NCBI RefSeq assembly: GCF_000814825.1
Contig: NZ_CP009302.1
Span: 124,001-188,000, forward strand
Length of the DNA: 64,000 nt
Direction of reading: 5' to 3'
Origin: Berryella intestinalis
GTDB lineage: Bacteria; Actinomycetota; Coriobacteriia; Coriobacteriales; Eggerthellaceae
Part shown: in pieces, positions 1 to 9,322 of the stretch
Layout: every line of letters begins with the position of its first letter
Numbering within the stretch: the first letter of the stretch is position 1
Notes under the pieces: model-generated
What the model saw: only the letters and a program-made list of their open reading frames with translations
What the model was told of the DNA's origin: nothing
Databases searched by the model: none
Position numbers and translations under genes: made by a program

Positions 1-192
1 GATCTCAGGGGCGCTGCCCAGCCAATCGCTCGCGTTCGAGGCGCTTTTCTGATCCGATGCGGCGGTTTCGGTTTTTTCGGTAGCCGTCTTCTTCGGCGAG
101 CAACCGGCAAGGCCGAATGCGGCCAGAGCGCTGGCCGTTGCGGCTCCGGTGATGAACCCGCGTCGCGAAAGGCTGTGGTTCGAAATCCCCAT
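1..192 (-). CDS. Tat-exported lipoprotein flavoprotein reductase, 5' end only
   Basis: The first 64 codons are present; the rest runs off the left edge of the window. The start ATG (complement of 190-192) follows a strong AGGAGGG ribosome site at about 200-206. The N-terminus has a twin-arginine motif SRRGF (residues 9-13), a hydrophobic stretch, and a lipobox LAGC with the lipidated Cys at residue 31. A Lys/Thr/Ser/Ala linker follows and ends in WLGSAPEI. The same WLG-AP signature follows the linker in the two complete flavoproteins at 13061 and 27758, so I infer an FAD-dependent fumarate/urocanate-reductase-like enzyme. The FAD domain itself is outside the window. The gene is divergent from the membrane LuxR regulator at 396, as seen for other reductases here. 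Confidence 0.75.
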   Translation of the reverse strand, partial: MGISNHSLSRRGFITGAATASALAAFGLAGCSPKKTATEKTETAASDQKSASNASDWLGSAPEI

Positions 193-395
193 AATGATCC
201 CTCCTGTGATTGACGGAGCGTCTCTTCCCCTGGACGCTTTTCCGATAAGGGGATCATCCCGCGATCGGGCGAGGAGATCATCACCACGCCGATACCATTT
301 TCAGGTTGAGGAGGGGGTGCGACCGCTCACCCCCGTGGTACGAGATTCGTCGTTTTACCTTGTCGTAAGCTTGTTGTTGCGATAAGCTCGCTCGA

Positions 396-1847
396 ATGGG
401 GGAGAGTGTTGCACAGCATCGTGAGAAGTTCTCGATCGAATCCGCTTGGATTCGCTGCTTTGCTGCGCTTTCGGCGCTGCTCGTTGAAACGTGGTTGGTG
501 AATTCCGTTCTGTACCCGCAGGTTTCCATGGTGATTCCCGAAGCCCGCGATGCCGCGTCTTTAGTGGGCGTTGCGGGCTTCGTCGCGTTCGCCGTTGCGG
601 CCTCGAAGCGCCCCTCGCTGCTTGACGAGCGCAGGCTCGCGATAGGGTCGTTCGCAGGTTATGGAACAGGGCTTTCCCTCATCGCGGGAGGGTTGCTGTA
701 CGGCAATCCGGCGCTTGTTTTTGCAGGGGCATGCCTTAGGACCCTGTCCACGCGCTGGTTCGTCATTCAGACGGGTCTTGCTCTGTGCAACCTCGGCGGT
801 CGATCGTGCATGCTCTGCATAGCATCGTCGTTCGTGGCTTCCTACCTCCTGCGCATTCCCTTCGAGATGGCGGGAGGGGTCGTTTCCGGTGCGGTCCTCG
901 CTGCGATTCCCTGCGTCGTATTCTTCCTGGTCAGGGGTTTAGCTGGAGAAACGCTTTCCTATGTGCGCAGCGGATCTCCCCGCTCTGAGCTTTCCATAAC
1001 CCAACCTGAAACCTACGTGCCGTTCGCGCATGCTCTGTTCGCTTCGTTTTTCGTGTTCCGCATCGCCTACGGATTCGCCTTGGCCTTCGGTTCGACCGAA
1101 GGCAACCCTCATCAGACGCTGTTCGGCCTTATTCCGGTCGCTCTGGTGTGCGCTATGGTTTTCCTTCCCAAGATGCCGAAGGCCGATATGCTGTTCCAGG
1201 CGGCGGCCCTGTTGGTGATAGCGGGCTTCCTTGTGGCGGTTGCGTTCGGGGGATATCGGGATGGATGGCCGTTCCATTCAGTGGTCAACGGCTTGCTTTA
1301 CGCGGGAAGCGAATGCTTCGAGATTCTGATGTGGTTCGTTTTGGTGTCCATTGGCTCTCGGAACAAAGCGAATTCGCTGGTTGTTTTCGCCTGGGGTAGA
1401 GCGGCCTGTTCGGCAGGGCTTCTGGCGGGCGTCACGATAGGCCATGCGGTGAACGGGTTCGACGGCGCAATCGCTGGTTCGGCGGCCATAGCGGTAGTCC
1501 TGTTCTCATTCGTGGCCGTAAACATGACCGTCTTCAAGAACCTGGGTTTTCAGGCGACCATCGAAGGCGTGCGAAGTGAGAAAGCGCTGGTCGTGCCAGC
1601 TCGCTCGGAAAGCGGTTTGGCGGAGAAGAGCCTGTGCGCGGCTCAATGCTATGCGCTCACGAAACGGGAAACTGAGATCTTGGGTATGCTTGCTCGGGGC
1701 CGTAACGCGTCGTTTGTGCAAGAGCAGCTGACCGTATCGCGCAACACCGTCAAAACGCACGTGGCGAACATCTACGCGAAGCTCGGCGTTCATTCTCAGC
1801 AAGAGCTTATCGATCTGGTAGAGCAGATAGAGACCGTCCGCCTGTAG
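396..1847 (+). CDS. Membrane-bound LuxR-family transcriptional regulator
   Basis: The protein has 483 residues. Residues about 20-390 form roughly ten to twelve hydrophobic membrane segments. The C-terminal 65 residues are a LuxR/GerE helix-turn-helix: LTKRETEILGMLARGR starts the domain and VSRNTVKTHVANIYAKLGVH holds the recognition helix. There is no receiver or PAS domain, so sensing probably occurs in or through the membrane part. The gene is divergent from the Tat flavoprotein at 1-192 across about 200 bp and probably controls it. The ATG at 396 lacks a Shine-Dalgarno sequence; a GATAAG at 381-386 lies so close that the message may be nearly leaderless. This architecture is common in Eggerthellaceae beside reductase genes. 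The ligand is unknown. Confidence 0.85.
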   Translation: MGESVAQHREKFSIESAWIRCFAALSALLVETWLVNSVLYPQVSMVIPEARDAASLVGVAGFVAFAVAASKRPSLLDERRLAIGSFAGYGTGLSLIAGGLLYGNPALVFAGACLRTLSTRWFVIQTGLALCNLGGRSCMLCIASSFVASYLLRIPFEMAGGVVSGAVLAAIPCVVFFLVRGLAGETLSYVRSGSPRSELSITQPETYVPFAHALFASFFVFRIAYGFALAFGSTEGNPHQTLFGLIPVALVCAMVFLPKMPKADMLFQAAALLVIAGFLVAVAFGGYRDGWPFHSVVNGLLYAGSECFEILMWFVLVSIGSRNKANSLVVFAWGRAACSAGLLAGVTIGHAVNGFDGAIAGSAAIAVVLFSFVAVNMTVFKNLGFQATIEGVRSEKALVVPARSESGLAEKSLCAAQCYALTKRETEILGMLARGRNASFVQEQLTVSRNTVKTHVANIYAKLGVHSQQELIDLVEQIETVRL

Positions 1848-1878
1848 CTCAGCGCGCTCGGTTGCGCTGGGTTTGCGC

Positions 1879-2172
1879 TCAGTTCCAGGGGTCGCGCTCG
1901 AACAGCGGAGGCTCGCTTCGGCGGTCCGAGTAGGGGTCGTACCCGTCGTCATCTTCGTTTTCCGCTCGGAGGTAGGGGGAATCCGGTTTCAGCCGAGCTG
2001 GTGCGGGGCGGACGGCGGCGCGTATCGCCTTGCCGGTCGCGCCCGATTCGCCCGAAGAGGACGCGGGGAATCCACCCGAACGGGGTTCGGGGGCCGCCTC
2101 GCTCCCGACTTCGCCTTCGGGTGCGCTTTCCGATGCGGTGCTCGGGGACCGACCGTCCTCGCCGGTCCTCAT
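1879..2172 (-). CDS. Small acidic, low-complexity protein coupled to metA
   Basis: An ORF of 97 codons starts at an ATG overlapping the metA stop in the arrangement ATGA, the usual sign of translational coupling. The protein is rich in Ser, Glu, Gly and Pro for its first 45 residues. It has a short basic middle ([15 protein letters not shown]) and ends in an acidic, aromatic tail ([11 protein letters not shown], then [10 protein letters not shown]). Codons follow the local GC-rich third-position bias. I see no domain, signal peptide or membrane segment. There is no independent ribosome site, so expression would depend on metA. It could be a chance open frame, but the overlap and the structured tail favour a real gene of unknown function. 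Confidence 0.45.
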   Translation of the reverse strand: MRTGEDGRSPSTASESAPEGEVGSEAAPEPRSGGFPASSSGESGATGKAIRAAVRPAPARLKPDSPYLRAENEDDDGYDPYSDRRSEPPLFERDPWN

Positions 2173-3116
2173 CGGCCGCCGCCCAGGTCGTCGTCTCCGA
2201 GCCCCGCCTTCTCCACGTCGTAGGGCGTGGTTTGGTAGACGTAGTAGTTCAGCCAGTTGGTGTACAGCAGCTGGGCGTGCGCGCGCCATGTGGACAGCGG
2301 CGCGCGCGAAGGGTCGTCGCCGGGATAGTAGTGCTGGGGAAGGTCGGGGTCCATTCCGGCTTTCACGTCGCGATCGTATTCGGCCTTGAGCGTGTCGTTG
2401 TCGTATTCGGGATGCCCGAACACGAAGAACTGCCGGTTGTCGGTGCTCTTCGCGATGTAGACGCCGGCCTCGTCGGACACGGCGATCAGCTCGAGGTTCT
2501 GGTTGGCCTCGATTTCGCCCGCTCGAACCTCGGTGTGGCGCGAATGGGGGGCCATGAAGCGGTCGTCGAAACCGCGAACCAGGGGCGACGTCGGCTTCAC
2601 CAGTCGGTGCTCGAACGCGCCGAACATCTTGCGGGGCAGGTCGTGCTTGCGAACCCCATGGTGGTAGTAGATGCCCGCCTGCGCTCCCCAGCAGATATGG
2701 AACGTGGAATGCACGTGCGTGCGGCTCCATTCCATGATCCGGCAGAGCTCGGGCCAATAATCGACCTTCTCGAAGTCAAGCGTTTCAACCGGCGCCCCCG
2801 TGATGATGAGGCCGTCGTAATGCTGGTCTTTGATCTGGTCGAACGTGCGGTAGAACGTCTCCAGGTGCTCGCGGGAGACGTTTTTCGATTGGTGGCTGGC
2901 GGTTTGCAGGAGGAACACGTCGATCTGCAGCGGCGTGTTGGAGAGCTTGCGCATGATCTGCGTTTCCGTGGCGATTTTGGTGGGCATCAGGTTCAGCAGC
3001 ACCACCTTGAGCGGGCGGATGTCCTGGCTCATGGCGCGGAACTCGGTCATGACGAAGATGTTCTCGCTTTCCAGAACCTCGGTTGCCGGAAGCGCATCGG
3101 GAATTCGGATCGGCAT
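2169..3116 (-). CDS. metAA: Homoserine O-acetyltransferase (MetA family)
   Basis: The product (315 residues) activates homoserine by O-acylation, the first committed step of methionine synthesis, in the cytoplasm. The catalytic residues fall at the canonical MetA positions: Cys142 in HICWGAQAG, and His235 and Glu237 in FGHPEY. Residue 111 is Glu (GAPVETLDF). In studied MetA enzymes Glu111 goes with acetyl-CoA and Gly111 with succinyl-CoA, so acetyl transfer is predicted. MetY at 51736 uses O-acetylhomoserine, which fits. I chose the start MPIRIP because a purine-rich AAGGAAGGGG ribosome site precedes it; an in-frame Met ten codons upstream lacks one. The gene is divergent from the dms operon at 3394. 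Confidence 0.93.
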   Translation of the reverse strand: MPIRIPDALPATEVLESENIFVMTEFRAMSQDIRPLKVVLLNLMPTKIATETQIMRKLSNTPLQIDVFLLQTASHQSKNVSREHLETFYRTFDQIKDQHYDGLIITGAPVETLDFEKVDYWPELCRIMEWSRTHVHSTFHICWGAQAGIYYHHGVRKHDLPRKMFGAFEHRLVKPTSPLVRGFDDRFMAPHSRHTEVRAGEIEANQNLELIAVSDEAGVYIAKSTDNRQFFVFGHPEYDNDTLKAEYDRDVKAGMDPDLPQHYYPGDDPSRAPLSTWRAHAQLLYTNWLNYYVYQTTPYDVEKAGLGDDDLGGGR

Positions 3117-3393
3117 GCAAGCCCCTTCCTTCGGTGATCGCAGCAATCATAGCGCAACCGAACGGGTGGGGCGATCCTCTGCAAAATGGGACGCTGGCTA
3201 TAGGAAAATCCGTACAGAGAGCGGCTGGTTTACGCCTTCCATCTGGCTTGTTAATAATTCGATAATAAAAAATGCATCTATTGATCATGGAAAACGCGCA
3301 CTCGAGCGCATACATTGGATATGGGCTTTCAGGGGGAAGGCCCAGCGCTCGCCCGCGCGCATGCGGGCGCATAAGACGAGGGAAGGGGAGTTC

Positions 3394-6000
3394 ATGGGGG
3401 AGAATACCGTCTTGGGCCCTCAGATCAGCCGTCGCACGTTCATGGCCCTGTCGGGGCTTGCGGGCGGATGCGCTGCGCTGACCGGTTGCAGCCCGAAATC
3501 TCCGAGCAAGAAAGAGGAAACGTCCGACAAGTCGTTTTCTCCGGATGCGGTCACGTGGAGCAGCTGTCACGTGAACTGCGGAAGCCGCTGTCCGCTGAAG
3601 GTGTTCGTGAAAGACGGCACCGTGGTGCGCATCGGCAACGACAACGAGGGGTCCGACGTTTTCGGGCCGGGTGAGATCTACCAGATGCGCTCGTGCGTGC
3701 GCGGCCGTACGAACCGGCAGCGCATCTACAACGATACGCGCATCCAAAAGCCGCTGCGCCGTGTCCCCGGGACGAAGCGCGGCGAGGGCAAATACGAGGA
3801 AATCTCCTGGGACGAGGCGATCAGCGATATCGCGTCGACCATGAAGGAGATCAAGGAAGAGTACGGCAACGACGCCTTCTACATCCAGTACGGAACGGGC
3901 CAGCTGGGAGGCACGGTGTCGAAGTCGTGGCATCCCGACAAGACCATGTTCGCCCGCCTGATGAACCTGTACGGGGGCTACCTGCGCCATTACTGCGACT
4001 ACTCGACCGGGCAGATCACCTGGGAGCTTCCGCTGTTCAACGGCGACGCCTGGAGCAATAACGAAGTCACCGACCTGGTGAATTCCAAGAACATCTTCCT
4101 GTTCGGGAACAACCCCGCGAACACGCGCATGAGCGGCTCGGCCATGATGTACCTCATCACGCAGGTACGTCAGCAGAACCCCGATGCCCGCATCGTCGTG
4201 GTTGACCCTCATCTGTCCGACACCGCGGTGGGCGTGGCCAACCAGTGGGTCCCCATCCGTCCCGGCACCGACGTCGCCCTGGTTGCGGGCATGATCCAGC
4301 ACCTGCTGTCCGCGGGCAAGCTCGACCGCGATTTCATCAAGGAGAAGTTCGTCGGCTTCTTCAGCGACTCTTTCATGGAGGATGTGAAGGCCGCCGAACC
4401 CAAGGACGCCTCGTTCATGGGCTTCGACAAAGACGGCAAGCTGTCCATCGATCAGGATATGTCGTACGAGGCGTACCTGAACGGAACGGGTGCGTATGCG
4501 GGTTCGGGGAAGAAGACCCCCGAATGGGCTGCGACCATCACCGGGGTTCCCGCCGCCACCATTCGCGAGCTGGCCGATCTGTACGTGGACGGTCCCACGG
4601 CCACCATCCAGGGCTGGGGCCCGCAGCGCCACAGCAACGGCGGAAACAACACGCGCTCCATCGCGCTGATCGCGGCCATCACGAAAAACGTCGGGATCTC
4701 GGGCGGGGGAACCGGTGCGCGCGAAGCGACGGGCGGCGTTGCCTACAAGGTGAAGACCGCCATCCCGACGTTCCCCGAGAAGAACTCGGTCGACGTGTGC
4801 GTTTCGTTCTTCGACTGGTACCGGGCCATCGAGGACTATCGCTCCATGAACGACGCGACGTGGGGCGTTCGCCACATAAACGAGAAGGGCAAGACCCTCT
4901 ACGCCGACGAGCCGGGCAGCATCACGCTGAAAGCCCCCATCAAGTTCATCTGGAACTACGCTTCGAATGTGATGATGGGTCAGCATGCCGACATCAACGA
5001 GTGCCTGCGCATCTACAACCTTCCCGACGAGAAGGATTCGGGTGTGCGCATGATCGTGACGGTGGACTGCTACCTCACTCCCACCGCGCTGATCTCGGAT
5101 ATCATCCTGCCGGGCACCACGTCGTTCGAGGAAGACGACATCTGCACGGGCGGCACCGCCTGGACGGGCTTCGTGTGCTGCGAGAGCGCGGCCATCAAGC
5201 CGCTGTTCGAGGCGAAGCCCGTGTACGAGATCTGCACGCTCATCGCCGACAAGCTGGGTCTGAAAGATGAATTCACCGAGGGCAAGTCCCAGCTCGATTG
5301 GGTGAAGTGGTCCTACGAGCAGGGCGTCGAGGCGGGGGACGACCTTCCGGCCACCTTCGAGGAGTTCAAGGAGAAGGGCCTGTTCAAACAGACCGACACG
5401 CACGATCCGGCCATCGCCAAGCAGGACAAGATCGCCACGCCGTCGGGCAAGTACGAGGTGTTCTCAAAGCAGGCGTACAACCTGTCCAAGCAGTGGGACC
5501 TCACCCTGGGCGGCTACGTCCCCGACGATGGGCGCGACCAGATCACGGGCCTGCCCACGTACTACGATCATTTCGAGGGCTACAACGACCCCCTGCGCAG
5601 CGAGTACCCCTTCCAGCTGATCGGTCATCACGGCAAGACGCGCACCCATTCCTCGTACGGCAACGTGGCCTGGATGTCCTCCGTTGCCCCTCAGCAGTGC
5701 TGGATTAACGAGAAGGATGCGGCTGCTTTGGGAATCGAGCAGGACGATCAGGTGATCGTCTCCACCGAACGAGGCAGGACCCAGCTTTCCGCCAAGGTCA
5801 CCCAGCGCATCATGCCCGGGGTGGTTTCGATCCCGCAGGGAGCCTGGTACGATCCGGCGTCGCGCGATGCCGCCACGCTGGGCGACAAGAGCGTGCTGGA
5901 CAAGGGCGGGTGCATCTCGGTGCTCACGTCGATGCGCCCGACGCCCATCTCGAAGGGCAACGGCGTCCACTCGAACCTGTGCAAGATAGAGAAGGCGTAA
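3394..6000 (+). CDS. DMSO-reductase-family molybdopterin oxidoreductase, catalytic subunit
   Basis: The protein has 868 residues. A Tat motif SRRTF (12-16) is followed by a lipobox-like ALTGC with Cys32, so it is probably exported and possibly lipid-anchored. The [4Fe-4S] ligands are visible as Cys58, Cys62, Cys66 and Cys101. Ser204 in CDYSTGQ is the likely Mo ligand, as in DMSO/TMAO reductases. The C-terminal dinucleotide-binding region (VVSIPQGAWYDP, GGCISVLTS) is typical of DmsA. The start follows GGAAGGGGAG. Downstream come an Fe-S subunit and a TorD chaperone but no membrane anchor gene, so quinol oxidation may use an anchor encoded elsewhere or a cytochrome. The substrate (sulfoxide, N-oxide or another acceptor) cannot be read from the sequence. 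Confidence 0.88.
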   Translation: MGENTVLGPQISRRTFMALSGLAGGCAALTGCSPKSPSKKEETSDKSFSPDAVTWSSCHVNCGSRCPLKVFVKDGTVVRIGNDNEGSDVFGPGEIYQMRSCVRGRTNRQRIYNDTRIQKPLRRVPGTKRGEGKYEEISWDEAISDIASTMKEIKEEYGNDAFYIQYGTGQLGGTVSKSWHPDKTMFARLMNLYGGYLRHYCDYSTGQITWELPLFNGDAWSNNEVTDLVNSKNIFLFGNNPANTRMSGSAMMYLITQVRQQNPDARIVVVDPHLSDTAVGVANQWVPIRPGTDVALVAGMIQHLLSAGKLDRDFIKEKFVGFFSDSFMEDVKAAEPKDASFMGFDKDGKLSIDQDMSYEAYLNGTGAYAGSGKKTPEWAATITGVPAATIRELADLYVDGPTATIQGWGPQRHSNGGNNTRSIALIAAITKNVGISGGGTGAREATGGVAYKVKTAIPTFPEKNSVDVCVSFFDWYRAIEDYRSMNDATWGVRHINEKGKTLYADEPGSITLKAPIKFIWNYASNVMMGQHADINECLRIYNLPDEKDSGVRMIVTVDCYLTPTALISDIILPGTTSFEEDDICTGGTAWTGFVCCESAAIKPLFEAKPVYEICTLIADKLGLKDEFTEGKSQLDWVKWSYEQGVEAGDDLPATFEEFKEKGLFKQTDTHDPAIAKQDKIATPSGKYEVFSKQAYNLSKQWDLTLGGYVPDDGRDQITGLPTYYDHFEGYNDPLRSEYPFQLIGHHGKTRTHSSYGNVAWMSSVAPQQCWINEKDAAALGIEQDDQVIVSTERGRTQLSAKVTQRIMPGVVSIPQGAWYDPASRDAATLGDKSVLDKGGCISVLTSMRPTPISKGNGVHSNLCKIEKA

Positions 6001-6013
6001 GGGGGAGGTTGGC

Positions 6014-6625
6014 ATGCAGTACGGATTCTATGTCAACACCGACATCTGCACGGGTTGCAAGGCGTGCATGACGTCGTGTTTCGATAGGAACGATCTGGAA
6101 GTTCCCCAGAAGTTCCGCAAGGTGTACGAGTTTGGCGGCGGAGATTGGGCCACCGACGAGGCGGGTGCGTTCACCTCGACGGCGTTCGGATACTACGCCT
6201 CTATGACCTGCGGGCATTGCGATAAGCCCGCCTGCGTGGCAGCCTGTCCGACGGGTGCCATGCAGAAAAACGACGAAACGGGCCTGGTCGACAACGACAA
6301 GGATAAGTGCATCGGGTGCATGAGCTGCGAGAAGAGCTGCCCGTACCACCACCCCGTCCAGATGTCCGACGGCCTGTCGCACAAATGCGTGCTGTGCACC
6401 GACGAGGCCGCCGACGGCGAGCCCGATCCCGTGTGCGCCAAGGCGTGCCCTGTGAGGGCCATCGAATTCGGCCCGATCGACGATCTGCGCGCCAAGCACG
6501 GCAGCGTCAACGAGATCGGCGAGCTGAAGAACGAGACCGATCCGAACGTGGTGTTCGGCCTTCATCGCGATGCGGAGTTGGGCGGCACGCTGCGCAATCC
6601 GCTCGAAGTGAGCCACGAGGCCTAG
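6014..6625 (+). CDS. DmsB-type four-cluster ferredoxin subunit
   Basis: The protein has 203 residues. Four cysteine groups are seen: CTGCKACMTSC near the N-terminus, CGHCDKPACVAACPTG, CIGCMSCEKSCPY, and CVLC followed by CAKACP. Together they can bind four [4Fe-4S] clusters, as in DmsB/NrfC subunits that relay electrons to the molybdopterin subunit. There is no signal peptide, so export would be by piggy-back with the Tat-exported catalytic subunit. It lies 13 bp after that gene and one base before the chaperone gene, so all three are one operon. Confidence 0.9.
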   Translation: MQYGFYVNTDICTGCKACMTSCFDRNDLEVPQKFRKVYEFGGGDWATDEAGAFTSTAFGYYASMTCGHCDKPACVAACPTGAMQKNDETGLVDNDKDKCIGCMSCEKSCPYHHPVQMSDGLSHKCVLCTDEAADGEPDPVCAKACPVRAIEFGPIDDLRAKHGSVNEIGELKNETDPNVVFGLHRDAELGGTLRNPLEVSHEA

Positions 6626-6626
6626 G

Positions 6627-7388
6627 ATGGCGGTCGACGGAGCGTTCGAAAGGCCGGTGTCTGCCCAGGAGCTGCGCGCGTTTCAGGCGCTGTTCCTGTT
6701 CTGCGGGTGGCTTCTGTACGACGATCTGAGCCCTGAAGAGCTCGATCGTCTCGGACGGGACGCCGCTATGTTCTCGGAGCCGCCCTTCTCCCAGGTGGCT
6801 CCGGGATCGTCCCGCGCGTTTCGGAGTGCGTTGGAAGACGGCGCGGTCGAAGACGGTTTCGCCCGCACCGTCCGCCTCGATCGGACGTACCTGTTCTACA
6901 TGGTTGCCTGCAGCCATGTCTCACCGTACGAGTCGGTGTACCGCACCGACGACGCCACCATGTTCGGGCCGACCACGCTGCAGGTGCGCGAGCGCTATGC
7001 GCAGTGGGGCTGGGAGTTCGAGAAGCTGGGAAGCGAACCCGACGACCATATCGGCGCCGAATTCGTGTTCATGGCGCATTTGCTCGACCGGGCGGCGGGA
7101 TGCCTGGAGCGCGCCGGCGGCCAGGGCGCGTCGGGAGAAGGGGAAGTCGCCGAGGTGCTGTGTGCTCTGCGCGGTTTCTTGTCCGAGCACGTGCTAGTGT
7201 TCGGTCCCCTGTATCTGGATAACCTCGCCGCGCAGGCTCGTACCGACTTCTACCATGCGGCGGCCCGCCTCGCGTCCGATGTGCTTGCATCTGCCGAGAG
7301 GTTTTTCGAGGCTCGGGCGGTCGAACAGATAGACCGAGATCGGTTCAGCGTGGTGGGGCCTTCGGTCGAGGGCCCGTCCGAAATGTGA
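6627..7388 (+). CDS. TorD/DmsD-family Tat proofreading chaperone
   Basis: The protein has 253 residues. The family hallmark is the segment PDDHIGAEFVFMAHLL, matching the TorD consensus of an acidic-His-Ile turn followed by a conserved Glu and Phe-Met helix. The protein is predicted all-helical and cytoplasmic. Its role is to bind the Tat signal of the reductase at 3394 and delay export until the molybdopterin cofactor is inserted. It begins one base after the Fe-S subunit stop. A TATAAT at 7398-7403 just past its stop suggests that transcription restarts for the downstream sensor kinase. Confidence 0.8.
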   Translation: MAVDGAFERPVSAQELRAFQALFLFCGWLLYDDLSPEELDRLGRDAAMFSEPPFSQVAPGSSRAFRSALEDGAVEDGFARTVRLDRTYLFYMVACSHVSPYESVYRTDDATMFGPTTLQVRERYAQWGWEFEKLGSEPDDHIGAEFVFMAHLLDRAAGCLERAGGQGASGEGEVAEVLCALRGFLSEHVLVFGPLYLDNLAAQARTDFYHAAARLASDVLASAERFFEARAVEQIDRDRFSVVGPSVEGPSEM

Positions 7389-7397
7389 TCCGGTCGG

Positions 7398-7403
7398 TAT
7401 AAT
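7398..7403 (+). promoter_or_regulatory. Candidate -10 element before the sensor kinase
   Basis: A perfect TATAAT lies ten bases after the chaperone stop and about 80 bases before the kinase start. No good -35 is seen at the usual distance, so the promoter may be weak or activator-dependent. Confidence 0.4.
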
Positions 7404-7483
7404 GGAGGCGACGCGACCTTTCGGGGGGAAGGGGCGCGCCGTCTTGATGAAGGGATCGAGCGCGAACGCGGGGGTGGGGCGAA

Positions 7484-9322
7484 TTGGGCCGTGTCGAGTG
7501 GCGGTTCGCGGATCTGCTGGGCCGGCCGTCGAGGGGCGGCGCCAAAGATCCTGCGGCCGATTGCGCGCCCGTCGTTTCCCGCGTTGGTCTGAGAACCAAG
7601 ATCATCGGGTTTCTCACCCTGGTTCTGCTGGTGATATGCGTCGCCTACATCGTGTTCACGTACTTCGGCCAGAAAGAGCGCACCACGGCCGAGCTGCTGG
7701 AAACCTCGCGGGTGCTGGTTCTGGAGATGGACGCAGTGTGGGATTTCGTTTCCATCAACCAAAACGCCATCAACTACACCTCCGACGGCGTGTACGACTA
7801 CAAAAGCCTCCACTGCGCGATCGCGGGCAAATCGGTGGCCACGCTGTTCTCCGATCGATCCGACTACCTCATACGCTTCACCAACCTCAATCCGCGCAAC
7901 CCCTACAACACCCCTGACGAGTACGAGGAGCGGGCGTTGAAGGATTTTTCCGAAAATCCCCAGGTCACCGAACGTTATGGCTACGAGACGATGGACGGCG
8001 AGCCGGTGTTTCGCTATGTCTCGAGCATGGAGGTGGCGCAAAGCTGTCTGGAATGCCACGGCGGGCCTGCCGGCGAGCTGGATGTTACCGGGTACCAGAA
8101 GGAAGGGTGGAGCGAGGGGGACATCGCCGGGGCGGTGAGCGTCGTCGTTCCTACCGAAATCGCCGACGCATCCATGCGGGCATCGGTGTTCAGCAACGTC
8201 TTGTTCTTCGTGTTTCTCATGCTTGGCCTGGCCCTGCTTATCTATGCGGTGCTGGGATTCCTGATCACCTCGCCCCTCATGAGGCTCTCGTCGTCGCTTT
8301 CCCGCATGGGCGGAACGGGCGCGGGTTCGTTCGAGCCGCTTTTGGGCGAGGCCGGCCCCGAGGGCGGCAATCGCGTCGCGTCCGTTTCCGCATACGCCGC
8401 ATCGAAGGAGATCGACAGCCTGTTCGTCCAGTTCGATTCGATGGCCGGGCGCCTGTCCGACCTGTACTCGAACCTGGAGTTCCAGGTAGTCGAGCGAACC
8501 GACCAGCTGTCCCAGGCCAACGAGGAGCTGAAGCTTCAGCGCCAGCGCGTCGAGCGCATCAACGCGCGGCTTGCGCGGGACAACCGCTACAAGTCCGACT
8601 TCCTGGCCATCGTGAGCCACGAGTTCAGGACCCCGCTCACGTCCATTCTCGCCTTCACCGAGATGATCATCGACAACGTGCCCGAGTCGGACACCGAAAC
8701 GCTTTCCCAGCTGGAGGAGATCCGCAAAAGCGGCGCCATCCTCCTCGAGATGGTGGACAACGTGCTTGAAACGGCGCGGATCCAGGCCGGAAGCGAGCGG
8801 CTGAACCTCGAGCTGGTCGATGTGAGCGACGTGGTGGGGATGGTGGCCGCCGCGCAAAGCGCCGTCGCCGCGCGCAAGGGCGTCTCCCTTTCCACCAGCG
8901 TCCAAGCCGACGTTCCCCTCCTCATGAGCGACTGGGAGAAAGTGCGCCGTATTCTCACCAACCTCACCAGCAACGCGGTGAAGTTCACGCCCAGCGGCGG
9001 TCGGGTGAATGTGGAGGTTTCGGCGGGAGAAGCCGGGAAAACCGTGATCATCAGGGTTATCGATACGGGAATCGGCATCCCCAAGGACAAGCAGCGGCTC
9101 GTGTTCGAGCGGTTCACGCAGGAAAACATGTCGACCGTCCGCCGATACGGGGGAAGCGGCCTGGGGCTTTCCCTGGTAAACGACCTCGTTTCCATGCTGG
9201 GCGGCGAGGTTTCGGTGGAAAGCGAGCCGGGGGAGGGGAGCATCTTCACCGTGGTGCTGCCCGTCGATTCGACCGATGCGAGCAGGGAAGGGAGCGGCTG
9301 TGGCCAAGATAATGCTGATTGA
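7484..9322 (+). CDS. Sensor histidine kinase with haem-motif periplasmic domain
   Basis: The protein has 612 residues if the TTG at 7484 is the start; no in-frame ATG precedes the first membrane helix. Membrane helices lie near residues 40-61 and 237-262. The segment between them resembles the DUF3365/Tll0287-like sensor domain and contains CLECH (188-192), a c-type haem attachment motif. A HAMP-like linker and coiled coil follow, then the kinase core: His379 in SHEFRTPLT, the N box NLTSNAVKF, DTGIGIP and GGSGLGLSLV. The response regulator gene overlaps its 3' end. The placement after dmsAB-torD suggests it senses redox state or the acceptor and controls that operon; this is inference. Confidence 0.83.
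   Translation: MGRVEWRFADLLGRPSRGGAKDPAADCAPVVSRVGLRTKIIGFLTLVLLVICVAYIVFTYFGQKERTTAELLETSRVLVLEMDAVWDFVSINQNAINYTSDGVYDYKSLHCAIAGKSVATLFSDRSDYLIRFTNLNPRNPYNTPDEYEERALKDFSENPQVTERYGYETMDGEPVFRYVSSMEVAQSCLECHGGPAGELDVTGYQKEGWSEGDIAGAVSVVVPTEIADASMRASVFSNVLFFVFLMLGLALLIYAVLGFLITSPLMRLSSSLSRMGGTGAGSFEPLLGEAGPEGGNRVASVSAYAASKEIDSLFVQFDSMAGRLSDLYSNLEFQVVERTDQLSQANEELKLQRQRVERINARLARDNRYKSDFLAIVSHEFRTPLTSILAFTEMIIDNVPESDTETLSQLEEIRKSGAILLEMVDNVLETARIQAGSERLNLELVDVSDVVGMVAAAQSAVAARKGVSLSTSVQADVPLLMSDWEKVRRILTNLTSNAVKFTPSGGRVNVEVSAGEAGKTVIIRVIDTGIGIPKDKQRLVFERFTQENMSTVRRYGGSGLGLSLVNDLVSMLGGEVSVESEPGEGSIFTVVLPVDSTDASREGSGCGQDNAD

Noticed and set aside
1850-1869. CAGCGC/GCGCTG hairpin after the first LuxR gene as a terminator
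   Set aside because: Only 6 bp, with no T run on either strand; too weak to call.
3281-3294. FNR/CRP-like TTGATCATGG upstream of the dms operon at 3394
   Set aside because: Only one half-site matches; the second half is not ATCAA, so it was not listed.
2785-5403. 872-codon minus-strand frame opposite the dms catalytic gene
   Set aside because: Antisense shadow of a clear molybdopterin oxidoreductase, running into metA in the wrong frame.
7447-7483. ATG at 7447 with a purine-rich site as the start of the sensor kinase
   Set aside because: It is in a different frame from the kinase, and its own frame lacks a domain; using it would require a frameshift for which there is no evidence.
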